A DNA stretch of 45,802 nt, taken from contig PXDB01000030.1 of NCBI GenBank assembly GCA_003565155.1, positions 1 to 45,802 of the forward strand. Direction: 5' to 3'. The notes under the pieces are model-generated. The model had not been told where the DNA came from, ran no database searches, and saw only the letters and a program-made list of their open reading frames with translations. Shown piece by piece: positions 1 through 9,219 of this stretch (its first letter is position 1; every line of letters begins with the position of its first letter). Both the position numbers and the translations under genes were made by a program. The DNA is from Nitriliruptoraceae bacterium. Lineage in GTDB: Bacteria; Actinomycetota; Nitriliruptoria; Nitriliruptorales; Nitriliruptoraceae.

Positions 1-1
1 G

Positions 2-817
2 ACGCCGGTGACCCTGGGGCAGGAGTTCGGCGGGTACGCACGCCAGATCGAGCTGGGCATCGCCCGGGTGGAGAAGGCGCTCGACTCCGTCTACGAGCTG
101 GCCCTCGGCGGGACGGCGGTGGGCACGGGCCTGAACTGCCCGCCTGGGTTCGTCGACCGGGTCATCGAGCTGATGGCCGAGCGCACCGAGCTGCCCTTCC
201 GCGAGGCGGAGGACCACTTCGAGGCCCAGGGCGCCCGCGACGCGCTGGTGGAGATCTCCGGCGCGCTGAAGACCGTCGCAGCGAGCCTGTACAAGATCGC
301 CAACGACGTGCGGTGGCTGTCCTCAGGCCCGCGCACCGGGCTCGCGGAGCTCCAGCTCCCGGAGATCCAACCGGGCAGCTCGATCATGCCGGGCAAGGTC
401 AACCCGGTGATCCCGGAGTCGGTCCGTCAGGTGTGCGCCCAGGTGATCGGCAACGACGCCGCCGTGACCGTGGGAGGCATGAACGGTGACCTCGAGCTCA
501 ACGTGATGATCCCGCTGATGGCCCGCAACGTCATCGAGTCGGAGAACCTGCTCGCCAACGTCGCGCGGGTGTTCGTGGACAAGTGCATCGCCGGCACCAC
601 GGAGACCGGTCAGGGCACCGCCTTCGTGGAGCGCTCGCTGATGCAGGTCACGGCGCTGGTACCCGAGATCGGCTACGAGCGCTCCGCGGAGTTCGCGAAG
701 AAGGCGCACAAGACCGGCCAGACCCTGCGCGAGGTCGCCGTCGAGGAGGGCGTCTCCGAGGAGACCCTCGACCGCGTCCTCGACTACCAGCGCATGACCG
801 AGGGGGGTGTCATGTAG
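2..817 (+). CDS. fumC: Class II fumarate hydratase, 3' part (5' end outside window)
   Basis: Interconverts fumarate and malate in the TCA cycle (cytosolic homotetramer). The reading frame is open from base 2, giving TPVTLGQEFGGYA at the left edge, so the N-terminal domain is missing because of the window edge, not mutation. The superfamily signature GSSIMPGKVNP is present. FumC rather than aspartase is favoured by the MPGKVNP form (aspartase usually has MPAKVNP) and by the C-terminal stretch SLMQVTALVPEIGY...AEFAKKAHKTG, which resembles fumarase. The C-terminal FumaraseC_C segment ends at LDYQRMTEGGVM. The GTG at base 8 is internal, not a start. The gene converges on glnD, with about 360 bp between them. 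Confidence 0.93.
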   Translation, partial: TPVTLGQEFGGYARQIELGIARVEKALDSVYELALGGTAVGTGLNCPPGFVDRVIELMAERTELPFREAEDHFEAQGARDALVEISGALKTVAASLYKIANDVRWLSSGPRTGLAELQLPEIQPGSSIMPGKVNPVIPESVRQVCAQVIGNDAAVTVGGMNGDLELNVMIPLMARNVIESENLLANVARVFVDKCIAGTTETGQGTAFVERSLMQVTALVPEIGYERSAEFAKKAHKTGQTLREVAVEEGVSEETLDRVLDYQRMTEGGVM

Positions 818-1181
818 CCCGCAGCGCGGCCCGCTCGCCGGGAGTTGTGGTGAGCCACGGCTTCCGGCACCCGCCCGGCGCTTGACCGGCCACCTCGACC
901 CGCGCAGCACCAGGAGTTGTGCCCATCCACCACTTCCGGCGGGCCGGGCGCGCAGCACGGCCCTGATCACCGAGCGACGGTCGGACGCAGGAGCCGGTCG
1001 GCGACCGGGGCGGGTCGCGGAAGGTCTGCGCGTCCGGAACCGTGCAAGCGCCCAGGGATCGAGCGGCCCGGCGGCGCAGCGCGGCAGGTCCGACGCCGAG
1101 GTGGCGCAGAACCGGGCCAGAGCCCGGGAACGGGCGCCCCGGACAGCAGGCGCATCCAGGGCGAGCCGTGGGCGCCGGCGG
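818..1181. other. Intergenic spacer between convergent fumC and glnD
   Basis: No convincing gene is seen in these 364 bases; open frames here are short, Arg/Pro-rich and lack a ribosome binding site. Two small stem-loops could help terminate the converging transcripts: CCGGTC-GGC-GACCGG at 994-1008, and a GCCCG/CGGGC pair at 1122-1135. Both are weak. Two partly similar segments, near 840-870 and 912-940, share GGAGTTGTG and CTTCCGGC. Confidence 0.5.
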
Positions 1182-3896
1182 CTACAGCTCCTCGATCGCG
1201 GCACGCACGGCCAACTCCAGCTCGGACGCGTGGTCCGCGGTGAGCGGACCACCGTCACCGTCACGCAGGTAGAACACGTCGGTGACCTCGTGCCCGATGG
1301 TCTGGACCCGGGCAATCACGATGTCGAGCTCGAGCTCGGCCAGCGCCGTCGCGATGGCGTAGAGCATGCCGAGACGGTCCTGCGCGCGGACCTCGACGAT
1401 GGTGGCGTCGCCCGCATGATCGTCGCTGACCAGCACCTTGGTCTCGACTTGGCCCACCTTGGCGAGGCGCGGACGCTCCGCTCGCGCCTTGCGCAGCACC
1501 CGTGCACGGACCGCGAGCCGGCCCGCAGCGACGTCGTCGAGGTCACCCTCGACCCGCGCCCACCACGAACCGCCCGCGCCCTCCGGGGGCGCCACCTTGA
1601 AGGTGTCGATGGCCAGACCGTCCTCGCGGGTGAAGGCATCCGCTCCAGCGATCGACCCGCCGTGCAGCGCCACCACTCCCGCGACCTTCGCGAACCACCC
1701 GGGGTGGTCCAGCGCCACGACGTCAAGCTCGTCCAGTCCGAGGTGGCCCTCCGGGTCGTCCTCACCGGGGGTGACCCGGGTCCGCACGTCGGTGGGTCCA
1801 GGCTCGCCGGTAGCCATCAGCGCGTGGCGGACCACCGCGCGCGGCGCCACCGCGGCGGCGTAGCGGCGCGGGAGCAGGGAGAGGTGGGTGCGCACCATCT
1901 CGGCGTCCGCACCCAGCTCGGGCGCCAGTTCCTGGGCGGCGCGTGCGGTCTCCACCGCACCACCGGCGGCGTCGTCAGGGTCGATCTCGTCGAACACGGC
2001 GTTCACCTTCGTCACGAGGCTCTCCACGAGGGAGGCGGTCCAGGCACTCCAGGCGGTGGGTCCCGTGGCGCGGCCGTCGGCCACCGCGAGCAGGTGCAGG
2101 GTCGCGAGCATGGAACGGTCACCGACCTGGCCGGCTACGTCCGCTACCAGCGCCGGATCGGTCACGTCGCGTTTCTGGGCGACATCAGGAAGGAGCAGGT
2201 GGAGTCGGACCATCCGCGTGATGCGCTCGATCGTCGCCGCGCTCGCGCCCATCCGCCGGGCCAGCGCCGCCGCCAGCGGCACACCGGTCTCCGAGTGTGG
2301 TTCGCCGAGCGCTTTGCCCACGTCGTGCAGCAGGGCACCGAGGAACAGCGCCTCGCGGTCCTTGACGGCCAGCAGGGTCTCCGCGGCCCACGCCTCCCGG
2401 CGGACCAGCTCACCGAGCTCCGCGGCGGCGTGCCAGGCGTGCCGGTCGAGGGCGTACCGGTGGTAGGGGTTGCGCTGGGCGCGGCCGCGGAGCGGCGCCC
2501 ACTCCGGCAGCCAGGCGGTCCACACGCCGACCTCGTCGAGCTCGGCCAGGGCGGGGAGCGCGACCCGCCCCCGCTGGAGCACGCTGAGCAGCCGCGCGCG
2601 GCAGCCCGAGGTCCACGGCCACATCGCGGTGTCATCGGCACCCGGCGCCACGCCTACGGCATCCGCGTGCCCCGGTCCCCCGCTTCCGGACACGCCCTCG
2701 GACACCACCGCCGGCCGGGGGCCAACGCCATCCCCACCGCTGTAGTGGCGCAGACGCGCGGCACTGCCGCGGTCGAGGACCGCCCCCGTATCGGCCAGGG
2801 CGACGAGCAGCTGCGCGGGCAGGCCGGGCCGGTCGATGGGCAGATCGGCAGGGATCCGCAGCACCCCGTCGACCAGGTCGAAGCCGTCCACCTGCCGCTG
2901 CGCCGGGCGCCCCAGTCGGCGCCGGCCACGGGCCACGTCCGCGTCGATGAGGGCCCACGCACGGCGGTGGACGTGGTCGATGGTGCGGGCCGCCAGGTAG
3001 ACGTCGTGCAGGAGCCGGTGGGGCGCCAGATCGTGGGGCGCGCCGTCCTCGTACCCCAGCAGCGTCGCGACCTCGTCGTGGCGGTCGAGCCGGAGCACGT
3101 CAGGTTTGCGTGCGCCCGCGACCGCAGCGAGGTGGAGCGCCACACGCACCGCCAGCAACCGGTCCTCCGCAGCGGCCAACCGCGGCCGGTCGGGTGCACC
3201 GAGGTAGCCGGCGGGGACCAGGGGGTCGAGGCCCACGGTGCCGACCAGCGCCCCGGCCGCCCACCGCAGCGACTGGACGTCGCGCAGCCCCCCGGCGCCG
3301 TCCTTGAGGTGCGGTTCGAGCACCTCGGCAGCGTCACCGGCTCTCCGTCGGCGACCCTGGTCCGCACCGCGCAGCGCCGCGAGGAAGCGGTGCGGGCGTC
3401 GGCGCAGCCGCCGCATGACCTCGCTGCGGACCAGTTGCACGAAGGTGGGCTCCCCCGCAACGGTCCGCAGATCGAGCATCGCGGTAGCGGTGTCGAGGTC
3501 GTCGACCGCACTGATCGCCTCGCGCCGGTCGCGCACGGCGTAGCCGACCTCGAGCCCCGCATCCCAGAGGGGGTAGACGAGCGCGCGGACGGCCTGCTCG
3601 AGCACGTCGGTGTCCAGGCGGTCGTGCAGCAGCAGCAGATCGATGTCCGATGCCGGGCAGAGCTCGCCCCGTCCGTACCCCCCGACGGCGACCACCGCGA
3701 GTCGGTACCGACCCACGAAGGGCTTCGCCAACTCGCCGAGGACCCCGTCGACGGCGGTGGTGGCCGCGCGACACCACGCACGACCGGGGGGCGGACCCTC
3801 CTCGATCAGGGACTTCCACGTCGTCTTGAGCCGTGGACCGGCCGGGGCGTCGTCCTCCCCCGACCGGTGGCCAACGGCGGTCGAGCCCTCGCTCAG
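1182..3896 (-). CDS. glnD: Bifunctional nucleotidylyltransferase/removing enzyme GlnD (PII modifier)
   Basis: Modifies and de-modifies the PII protein at Tyr51 in response to glutamine; actinobacterial homologues are adenylyl- rather than uridylyltransferases. Using the long form (904 aa), the nucleotidyltransferase motif GGYGRGELCPASDIDL lies near residues 72-87 with two catalytic Asp. The HD phosphohydrolase motif LLHDVGK is near 530, and two ACT domains are at about 730 and 840 (ALDHPGWFAKVAGVV; QDRLGMLYAIATAL). The start is uncertain. The first ATG/GTG/TTG in frame is TTG at 3729-3731, but homologous-looking sequence (TTWKSLIEEG...) continues upstream without a standard start. The CTG at 3894-3896 overlaps the PII stop as CTGA, so I chose it. 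The gene is translationally coupled to the PII gene in front of it. Confidence 0.93.
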   Translation of the reverse strand: MSEGSTAVGHRSGEDDAPAGPRLKTTWKSLIEEGPPPGRAWCRAATTAVDGVLGELAKPFVGRYRLAVVAVGGYGRGELCPASDIDLLLLHDRLDTDVLEQAVRALVYPLWDAGLEVGYAVRDRREAISAVDDLDTATAMLDLRTVAGEPTFVQLVRSEVMRRLRRRPHRFLAALRGADQGRRRRAGDAAEVLEPHLKDGAGGLRDVQSLRWAAGALVGTVGLDPLVPAGYLGAPDRPRLAAAEDRLLAVRVALHLAAVAGARKPDVLRLDRHDEVATLLGYEDGAPHDLAPHRLLHDVYLAARTIDHVHRRAWALIDADVARGRRRLGRPAQRQVDGFDLVDGVLRIPADLPIDRPGLPAQLLVALADTGAVLDRGSAARLRHYSGGDGVGPRPAVVSEGVSGSGGPGHADAVGVAPGADDTAMWPWTSGCRARLLSVLQRGRVALPALAELDEVGVWTAWLPEWAPLRGRAQRNPYHRYALDRHAWHAAAELGELVRREAWAAETLLAVKDREALFLGALLHDVGKALGEPHSETGVPLAAALARRMGASAATIERITRMVRLHLLLPDVAQKRDVTDPALVADVAGQVGDRSMLATLHLLAVADGRATGPTAWSAWTASLVESLVTKVNAVFDEIDPDDAAGGAVETARAAQELAPELGADAEMVRTHLSLLPRRYAAAVAPRAVVRHALMATGEPGPTDVRTRVTPGEDDPEGHLGLDELDVVALDHPGWFAKVAGVVALHGGSIAGADAFTREDGLAIDTFKVAPPEGAGGSWWARVEGDLDDVAAGRLAVRARVLRKARAERPRLAKVGQVETKVLVSDDHAGDATIVEVRAQDRLGMLYAIATALAELELDIVIARVQTIGHEVTDVFYLRDGDGGPLTADHASELELAVRAAIEEL

Positions 3897-4231
3897 AGCG
3901 CTTCGACGTTCTGCTCGGCGGTCCGGATCCGCACGATGCGCTCGACGTCGGTGACGAAGACCTTGCCGTCACCGACCTGACCGGTCTGGGCGGCCTTGAC
4001 GACGACGTCGACGGCCTCCTCGACCATCGGCGTGTCGACCAGGATCTCCAGCTTGACCTTGGGTACGAACTCCACGGTGTACTCCGCACCGCGGTAGATC
4101 TCGCTGTGGCCACGCTGACGGCCGTAGCCGCGGACCTCCGAGACCGTCAGTCCCTGGACGCCGAGCTCCTGCAGGGCCTCCTTGACCTCGTCGAGCTTGT
4201 GCGGCTTCACGATCGCCGTGACGAGCTTCAC
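3893..4231 (-). CDS. glnK: PII nitrogen regulatory protein (GlnB/GlnK)
   Basis: Trimeric cytosolic signal protein that binds ATP/ADP and 2-oxoglutarate and relays nitrogen status. The product is 112 residues, exactly the family length, when started at the GTG at 4229-4231 (VKLVTAIVKP). A GAGGAGG ribosome binding site lies about 5 bases upstream. The longer frame to 4336 has a non-homologous leader and was rejected. The T-loop reads GRQRGHSEIYRGAEYTVEF and places Tyr at position 51, the residue modified by GlnD. The C-terminal signature GDGKVFV is present. glnD follows, with its start overlapping this stop. No amtB is adjacent, so GlnB and GlnK cannot be told apart by context. A GlnR-like box lies about 160 bases upstream. 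Confidence 0.96.
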   Translation of the reverse strand: MKLVTAIVKPHKLDEVKEALQELGVQGLTVSEVRGYGRQRGHSEIYRGAEYTVEFVPKVKLEILVDTPMVEEAVDVVVKAAQTGQVGDGKVFVTDVERIVRIRTAEQNVEAL

Positions 4232-4344
4232 ATCGTCCTCCTCGATGATCCGACCACCACTGGCCGGGGTAGCGCTTGCCGGGCCACCGGGCCACCGTTG
4301 GCACCTGCGGTGACCGACGGGACCGGTGGGACGCACCGTCCATC

Positions 4345-4364
4345 CGGGTGGGTCGCCCCACCCG
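4345..4364 (-). terminator. Perfect 8-bp hairpin between FIST gene and PII gene
   Basis: CGGGTGGG and CCCACCCG arms enclose a 4-base loop that reads GCGA (a GNRA tetraloop) on the minus strand. It lies about 90 bases after the FIST stop and about 110 bases before the PII start. It may terminate the sucC-sucD-FIST transcript or act as a leader structure of the PII mRNA. There is no U-tract, which is common in high-GC actinobacteria. Confidence 0.5.
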
Positions 4365-4389
4365 CGGAGCGTGATCCTCGCGGGGAGGT

Positions 4390-4427
4390 GTCTCCCGGTG
4401 GTGTCATGATCGTTTCTAGCTGGTTAC
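4390..4427 (-). promoter_or_regulatory. GlnR-like operator upstream of the PII gene
   Basis: On the minus strand the segment reads GTAAC-N6-GAAAC-N6-GACAC-N6-GAGAC. The first half-pair matches the Streptomyces/mycobacterial GlnR box (gTnAC-n6-GaAAc) exactly. The second pair keeps the 5-6-5-6-5-6-5 spacing with one mismatch in each half. It sits about 160 bases upstream of the PII start, where a nitrogen-responsive OmpR-type regulator would be expected to act. Binding is inferred from the motif and its position. Confidence 0.65.
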
Positions 4428-4456
4428 GCCCTCCGATGTGGCGTCACCGTGGTGGT

Positions 4457-5749
4457 TCAGGGCCCATCCGCGACATCCGGCAGCTGTCCGGCCGCAGCCA
4501 CTTCCCCGCCGAAAGCCACCACCACGGCGCTGAAGCCGTGCAGCACGCTACGGGCCCCGTGCGGGCCGAGCTCACCGTCGCAGCGGGCACCGCCGATGGC
4601 GACGCCGAGGTGGTCGGTGACGGCGCGGGCATCGTGGTCCGGGACGCCGAACAGCCCCCGCCCACGGCCCAGGCACGTGAACAGCAGCGCGCCGGGGTGC
4701 CCGTCGCCGCCCGCCGAGCCCGCCACCAACCGCCGCAACCGTGCCGTCAGGTCCACCCCGGCCTGCACGGGGTCGCGCAGGTGGAACTGGACGGTGGTCC
4801 CCGGGGCGACGTGGTCGCCCACGGTGATCGCGCCGCGGTCGGCGTCGATCCCGAGGACCCCGCGCAACAGGAAGTCGCCGCTGCCGTAGGCGTCCGCCAC
4901 CTCGTCGACCACGATGCCGAGCTGCAGTCCCCCCTGCTCGAGCAGCGCCAGATCATCGGCGCTGAGCCCCGACAGCAGCCGGTCGAGGTGGGCGGTCGCG
5001 GGCTCCCCGGCGAGGCCGAGCACCGCGTCGGCGTGGGCGTCGGTGACGGTGACGGGCCGGCCGATGGCGCGGCAGGCGGAGGACACGAGCGCGGTCACGG
5101 GGACATCGCGCAGGATCACCCCGACCGCACCGTCGCGGTGCACCTGCCCGTCGATGGCGAGCCGGGTCCGGCCCTCGCCGCCGGACACCATGCCACCGAG
5201 GATCCGCAGGCCCGGCTGCCGCTCGGCCATCCGGTCGGTCAGCTGCGCGGCCGGGAAGCTGTGCGGGTCTGCCAGGAGCAGGACGACGTCGTCGGGCTCG
5301 GTGTCGGGCCAGCCGGCCACGGTGACCCCGCCGCCGGAGGGCCGCAGCGTCCAGGCCCGGAAGGGCTGGACCCACCCGCCCGGCGCCGCGAGCGCCCACA
5401 CGGCCACGCCCGGGCCCTCCTCCACCTCGCTGCCCTGGGCGACGACCCCGGCGGCCACGGCGCCGAGCAGGGCGCCCGGCTCCAGTCGTGCCTCCACGGC
5501 GGCGAGGACGTCACCGAGGTGGTCGACGTGCTGCCCAGTGACGGTGACCAGCACCAGGTCACAGCGCGGGGGGCCGGACGAGGGCACGCCCTCCGGGTCA
5601 CGAGCCGGCGCCACACCGCCGTCGCCCGGCCCGTACGGCGGCCGCTCGGAGTCCACCCCGGCGGCCAGCTGCGCCGCGACGGCATCTGCGGCCTCCGCAG
5701 CCGCCACCCCGGCCTCGGCGGTGGTGGACAGGGCGGCGGCGGTGCGCAC
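4457..5749 (-). CDS. FIST domain (FIST_N/FIST_C) protein
   Basis: 430 residues. FIST domains are predicted small-ligand (amino-acid or related) sensory domains that often work with signalling partners. The N-terminal half contains the FIST_N-like core (PDTEPDDVVLLLADPHSF; LGGMVSGG). The C-terminal part has the FIST_C hallmark GALLFTCLGRGRGLFG followed by GVAIGGARCDGELG. No kinase, GGDEF or chemoreceptor domain is attached, so it stands alone. It starts at a GTG five bases after the sucD stop without a clear ribosome binding site, so coupling to sucD is likely. The PII gene lies downstream after a hairpin and a GlnR-like box. The ligand and function are unknown; a link between succinyl-CoA metabolism and signalling is only suggested by position. 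Confidence 0.85.
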   Translation of the reverse strand: MRTAAALSTTAEAGVAAAEAADAVAAQLAAGVDSERPPYGPGDGGVAPARDPEGVPSSGPPRCDLVLVTVTGQHVDHLGDVLAAVEARLEPGALLGAVAAGVVAQGSEVEEGPGVAVWALAAPGGWVQPFRAWTLRPSGGGVTVAGWPDTEPDDVVLLLADPHSFPAAQLTDRMAERQPGLRILGGMVSGGEGRTRLAIDGQVHRDGAVGVILRDVPVTALVSSACRAIGRPVTVTDAHADAVLGLAGEPATAHLDRLLSGLSADDLALLEQGGLQLGIVVDEVADAYGSGDFLLRGVLGIDADRGAITVGDHVAPGTTVQFHLRDPVQAGVDLTARLRRLVAGSAGGDGHPGALLFTCLGRGRGLFGVPDHDARAVTDHLGVAIGGARCDGELGPHGARSVLHGFSAVVVAFGGEVAAAGQLPDVADGP

Positions 5750-5754
5750 GCGGG

Positions 5755-6642
<888 letters not shown>

Positions 6643-6702
6643 CCGGTGTTCCTCCTGCGCCGCGGGCGGGCGCGTGGTGTGGCTGGCGTGCCGTCCCGGT
6701 TC

Positions 6703-7884
6703 TCAGGCCTGCTCGGCGGCGTAGCGCACCGCGGTGGCGGCGGCCTCCTGCATCGTGGCGGCGGCGACGACGGAGTCGAGGTTGGCCTCCTCCAGCATCC
6801 GACGGCCCTGGTCGGCGTTGGTGCCGTCGAGACGGACCACCAGCTTCTGCGGGAAGGCGCCGAGCCGGTTGGTGGCCTCGATGATCCCGCCGGCCACCTC
6901 CTCACCGCGGGTGATCCCGCCGAAGATGTTGATGAACACGCTGTGCACGTTCGGGTCGCGCAGCACCAGGTCGAGGGACTCCGCCATGGCGTCCGCGGAC
7001 GCACCACCACCGACGTCGAGGAAGTTGGCGGCGCGGCCACCGTTCTGGGCGACGACGTCGAGGGTGGCCATCACCAGCCCCGCACCGTTGCCGAGCACCC
7101 CGACGGCGCCGTCGAGCTTCACGTACTGGATCCCCTTGGCCTTCGCTTCGGCCTCCAGGGGGTCGTCGGCGTCGAGGCCGTCGATCTTCCACTCCGCGTA
7201 CCCGTCGTGGCGGAAGGCGGCGTTGCCGTCGAGGCTCACCTTGGCGTCCAGCGCGATCACCGTGTCATCGGGGCGCCGGATCAGCGGGTTGATCTCCGCC
7301 AGCGTCGCGTCCTCCGCGAGGTAGGCGGCGAACAGCCGCACGAGCAGGTCCGCGGCGCTGTCCACCACCTCGGCCGGGAAGCTGGCCTGGGTGACGATCT
7401 CCCGGGCGGTCGCGGGATCGAGCCCGTCGGCGGTCTCGTGCGGGGTGAGCGTGCGCTTGACCACCGCGTCCGGGTTGGTGCGGTTCACCTCCTCGATGTC
7501 GACGCCGCCCTCGCGGGAGCAGATGACGAGGTGGCCCTTGCCCACCCGGTCGTGCATCACCGAGAGGTAGTACTCCTCCTCGATGTCGGAGGCGGGCTCC
7601 ACGTAGACGACCTGGACCACGTGACCCTTGATGTCGAGGCCGAGGATGGACTCCGCGTGCGCGCGCGCCTCCTCCACCGAGGTGGCGAGCTTCACGCCCC
7701 CCGCCTTGCCGCGGCCACCGGTCTTCACCTGGGCCTTGACGACCACGGCGCTGGAGCCCTCGCCGAGGTGCTGCTCGGCGGCGGCGACGATCTCATCGAC
7801 GGTGCGGCAGACGCTGCCGACCGGGGGGACGGGCACGCCGTTGCGGCCGAACAGCTGCTTGCCCTGGAACTCGACCAGGTCCAT
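6703..7884 (-). CDS. sucC: Succinate--CoA ligase subunit beta
   Basis: Beta subunit of succinyl-CoA synthetase, carrying the ATP-grasp nucleotide site. It is 393 residues when started at the ATG at 7882-7884 (MDLVEFQGKQLF), which has an AGGAG site 6 bases upstream. The longer frame to 8085 adds only a Pro/Arg-rich leader and is rejected. Visible motifs are VKAQVKTGGRGKAGGVKLA near residues 48-66, AEINPL (metal/nucleotide site), LGNGAGLVMATLD, ANFLDVGGGA and NIFGGITRG. It follows the gene for a B12-binding mutase subunit by about 150 bases, and that enzyme's product is SucCD's substrate. Confidence 0.97.
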   Translation of the reverse strand: MDLVEFQGKQLFGRNGVPVPPVGSVCRTVDEIVAAAEQHLGEGSSAVVVKAQVKTGGRGKAGGVKLATSVEEARAHAESILGLDIKGHVVQVVYVEPASDIEEEYYLSVMHDRVGKGHLVICSREGGVDIEEVNRTNPDAVVKRTLTPHETADGLDPATAREIVTQASFPAEVVDSAADLLVRLFAAYLAEDATLAEINPLIRRPDDTVIALDAKVSLDGNAAFRHDGYAEWKIDGLDADDPLEAEAKAKGIQYVKLDGAVGVLGNGAGLVMATLDVVAQNGGRAANFLDVGGGASADAMAESLDLVLRDPNVHSVFINIFGGITRGEEVAGGIIEATNRLGAFPQKLVVRLDGTNADQGRRMLEEANLDSVVAAATMQEAAATAVRYAAEQA

Positions 7885-8038
7885 CGGTGCTCCTGTGACG
7901 GTGTGGTGTGGGTGGGGAGAGACGGGGCGAGGTACGAGGTGCGGGTCACCGGGGGCAGGAAGCGCCGGTCCGCGACCCCCGCGGCTGACCGGTGCAGTGC
8001 GGCGGGGGGGCGACCCCCGGCGGTCCGACGGCGACCAC

Positions 8039-8434
8039 CTAGACGCGCTCGGGGACGTTGGCGGCGACCCAGTCGGTGATCTCACGCATGGGCGTGCCGG
8101 GCGTGAAGATCGCGGCGACCCCCTGCGCGGTCAGCTCGGTGACGTCCTGGTCGGGGATGATGCCGCCGCCGAACAGGATCACGTCCTCGGCGCCCTGCTC
8201 GCGGAGCAGCTCGAGGACCCGCGGGAAGAGCGTCATGTGGGCGCCGGAGTGGATGGACAGGCCGATGGCCTGGGCGTCCTCCTGCAGGGCGGCCGAGACG
8301 ATCTGCTCCGGCGTCTGGTGGAGGCCGGTGTAGATGACCTCCATACCGGCGTCCCTGAGCGCCCGGGCGACCACCTTCGCACCGCGATCATGACCATCGA
8401 GCCCCGGCTTCGCGACCACGACCCGGATCGACAC
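8039..8434 (-). CDS. Cobalamin-binding small subunit of an acyl-CoA mutase (methylmalonyl-CoA mutase type)
   Basis: 131 residues, the stand-alone B12-binding domain of split methylmalonyl-CoA (or isobutyryl/ethylmalonyl-type) mutases, also called McmA2. The lower-axial histidine motif DxHxxG appears as LDGHDRG near residues 12-18. It is followed by GLSIHSGAH (SxL region) and ILFGGGIIP, the expected order. The start is the GTG at 8432-8434 with GGGAGG 8 bases upstream; the longer frame to 8515 is not homologous. The catalytic large subunit is not in this window. The gene stands directly in front of sucCD, which suits a propionate/odd-chain route ending in succinyl-CoA. Which mutase it serves cannot be decided here. 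Confidence 0.88.
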   Translation of the reverse strand: MSIRVVVAKPGLDGHDRGAKVVARALRDAGMEVIYTGLHQTPEQIVSAALQEDAQAIGLSIHSGAHMTLFPRVLELLREQGAEDVILFGGGIIPDQDVTELTAQGVAAIFTPGTPMREITDWVAANVPERV

Positions 8435-8560
8435 GGCAGTACCTCCCGTCGCTGACCTCGTACCGGAGGCTAGTCGTCCTGCAGGGGCGCGACGAAGCTG
8501 ACACGGCGACGGCACCGTCGGCGCGGCCGTTCGCGGACGGAGCAGGGGGCGGCCGTGGGC

Positions 8561-8596
8561 GGGACAGGGCGCCTGTCGAGGTACCGTCCACGGGTG
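8561..8596 (+). promoter_or_regulatory. Possible promoter giving a leaderless transcript
   Basis: TACCGT (8582-8587) fits the actinobacterial -10 form TANNNT. It ends 8 bases before the GTG start at 8596, which has no ribosome binding site at normal spacing. GGGACA at 8561-8566 is a weak -35 candidate. This pattern suggests a leaderless mRNA but is only a motif-level guess. Confidence 0.25.
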
Positions 8597-9117
8597 TGGA
8601 CGAGGACCGGCGCGCTGCGGAACGACCGGAGTTCGGCCCCTCCGGCTACCTCCCGGAGCGGGCCTCGCAGCGTGCGCGCAAGATCGTGCTCCGGGCGCCG
8701 CTCGGCGCCCAGTGGATCGTCGCCTCCCTGGTCGCGGGCGTGGTGGTGGTCATCGCCGGTGTGTGGTTCCTGCTGAGTACCGGCGCCGCACCGGAGGAAC
8801 CGTGGGTGGCGGTCGCCGAGGTGGAGGAGGTCGGGCGGGCGCTCGAGGTGCCCGACCGCGACGTGTTGCTGGTGGCGGGTGCGGGCCGTATCCGCGCCTT
8901 CACCGAGGTCGGTGACGTCGCCTTCTGTGCACAGAGCAACCGGCTGGAGGCCGCGGACGGTCGGGTGTGGAGCCTGACCGGCCGGGGGTTCGCAGGTGCC
9001 ACCTCGCTCTCGGAGCTGCCGACGACGTTGCACGAGGGGACCGTCTACCTCGATCCCACCACGTCGGTGCCCGGACCGGATCCTCGTCAGGACCCGATGG
9101 ACCCGGAGTGCTCGTGA
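8596..9117 (+). CDS. Single-pass membrane protein with a Rieske-like, ligand-less extracytoplasmic region
   Basis: 173 residues starting at GTG 8596. The N-terminus (1-38) is charged and one transmembrane helix follows at about 39-61 ([20 protein letters not shown]), leaving a C-terminal domain probably outside the membrane. That domain (about 75-155) has the rhythm of a Rieske ferredoxin fold: [17 protein letters not shown], then [22 protein letters not shown] and a final VYLD strand. The second Cys-x2-His ligand pair is absent and only one Cys remains, so no 2Fe-2S cluster is expected. I do not recognise the exact family. The gene is divergent from the mutase subunit gene and is followed by a hairpin at 9168-9197. 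Confidence 0.7.
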   Translation: MDEDRRAAERPEFGPSGYLPERASQRARKIVLRAPLGAQWIVASLVAGVVVVIAGVWFLLSTGAAPEEPWVAVAEVEEVGRALEVPDRDVLLVAGAGRIRAFTEVGDVAFCAQSNRLEAADGRVWSLTGRGFAGATSLSELPTTLHEGTVYLDPTTSVPGPDPRQDPMDPECS

Positions 9118-9167
9118 CGGCCCTGCGGGGGGAGTGTTGCCGCGGGGCGGGCGGCGCGACCCACGCC

Positions 9168-9197
9168 GCTCCACCGCAGCCGCCGCTGCGGTGGAGC
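9168..9197. terminator. Bidirectional hairpin terminator between convergent genes
   Basis: A perfect 13-bp stem (GCTCCACCGCAGC / GCTGCGGTGGAGC) with a 4-base loop lies in the 100-bp gap between the two converging genes ending at 9117 and 9220. There is no U-tract on either strand. Position and symmetry support termination of both transcripts. Confidence 0.75.
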
Positions 9198-9219
9198 AGC
9201 ATCCCGAGCGACGCCGGGC

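Noticed and set aside
807..3980. Plus-strand 1057-codon open frame opposite glnD
   Set aside because: Arg/His/Gln-rich antisense shadow caused by high G+C; glnD on the other strand has clear domains throughout.
7885..8085. N-terminal extension of sucC
   Set aside because: Pro/Arg-rich, non-homologous; the ATG at 7882-7884 has a good ribosome binding site and a standard SucC N-terminus.
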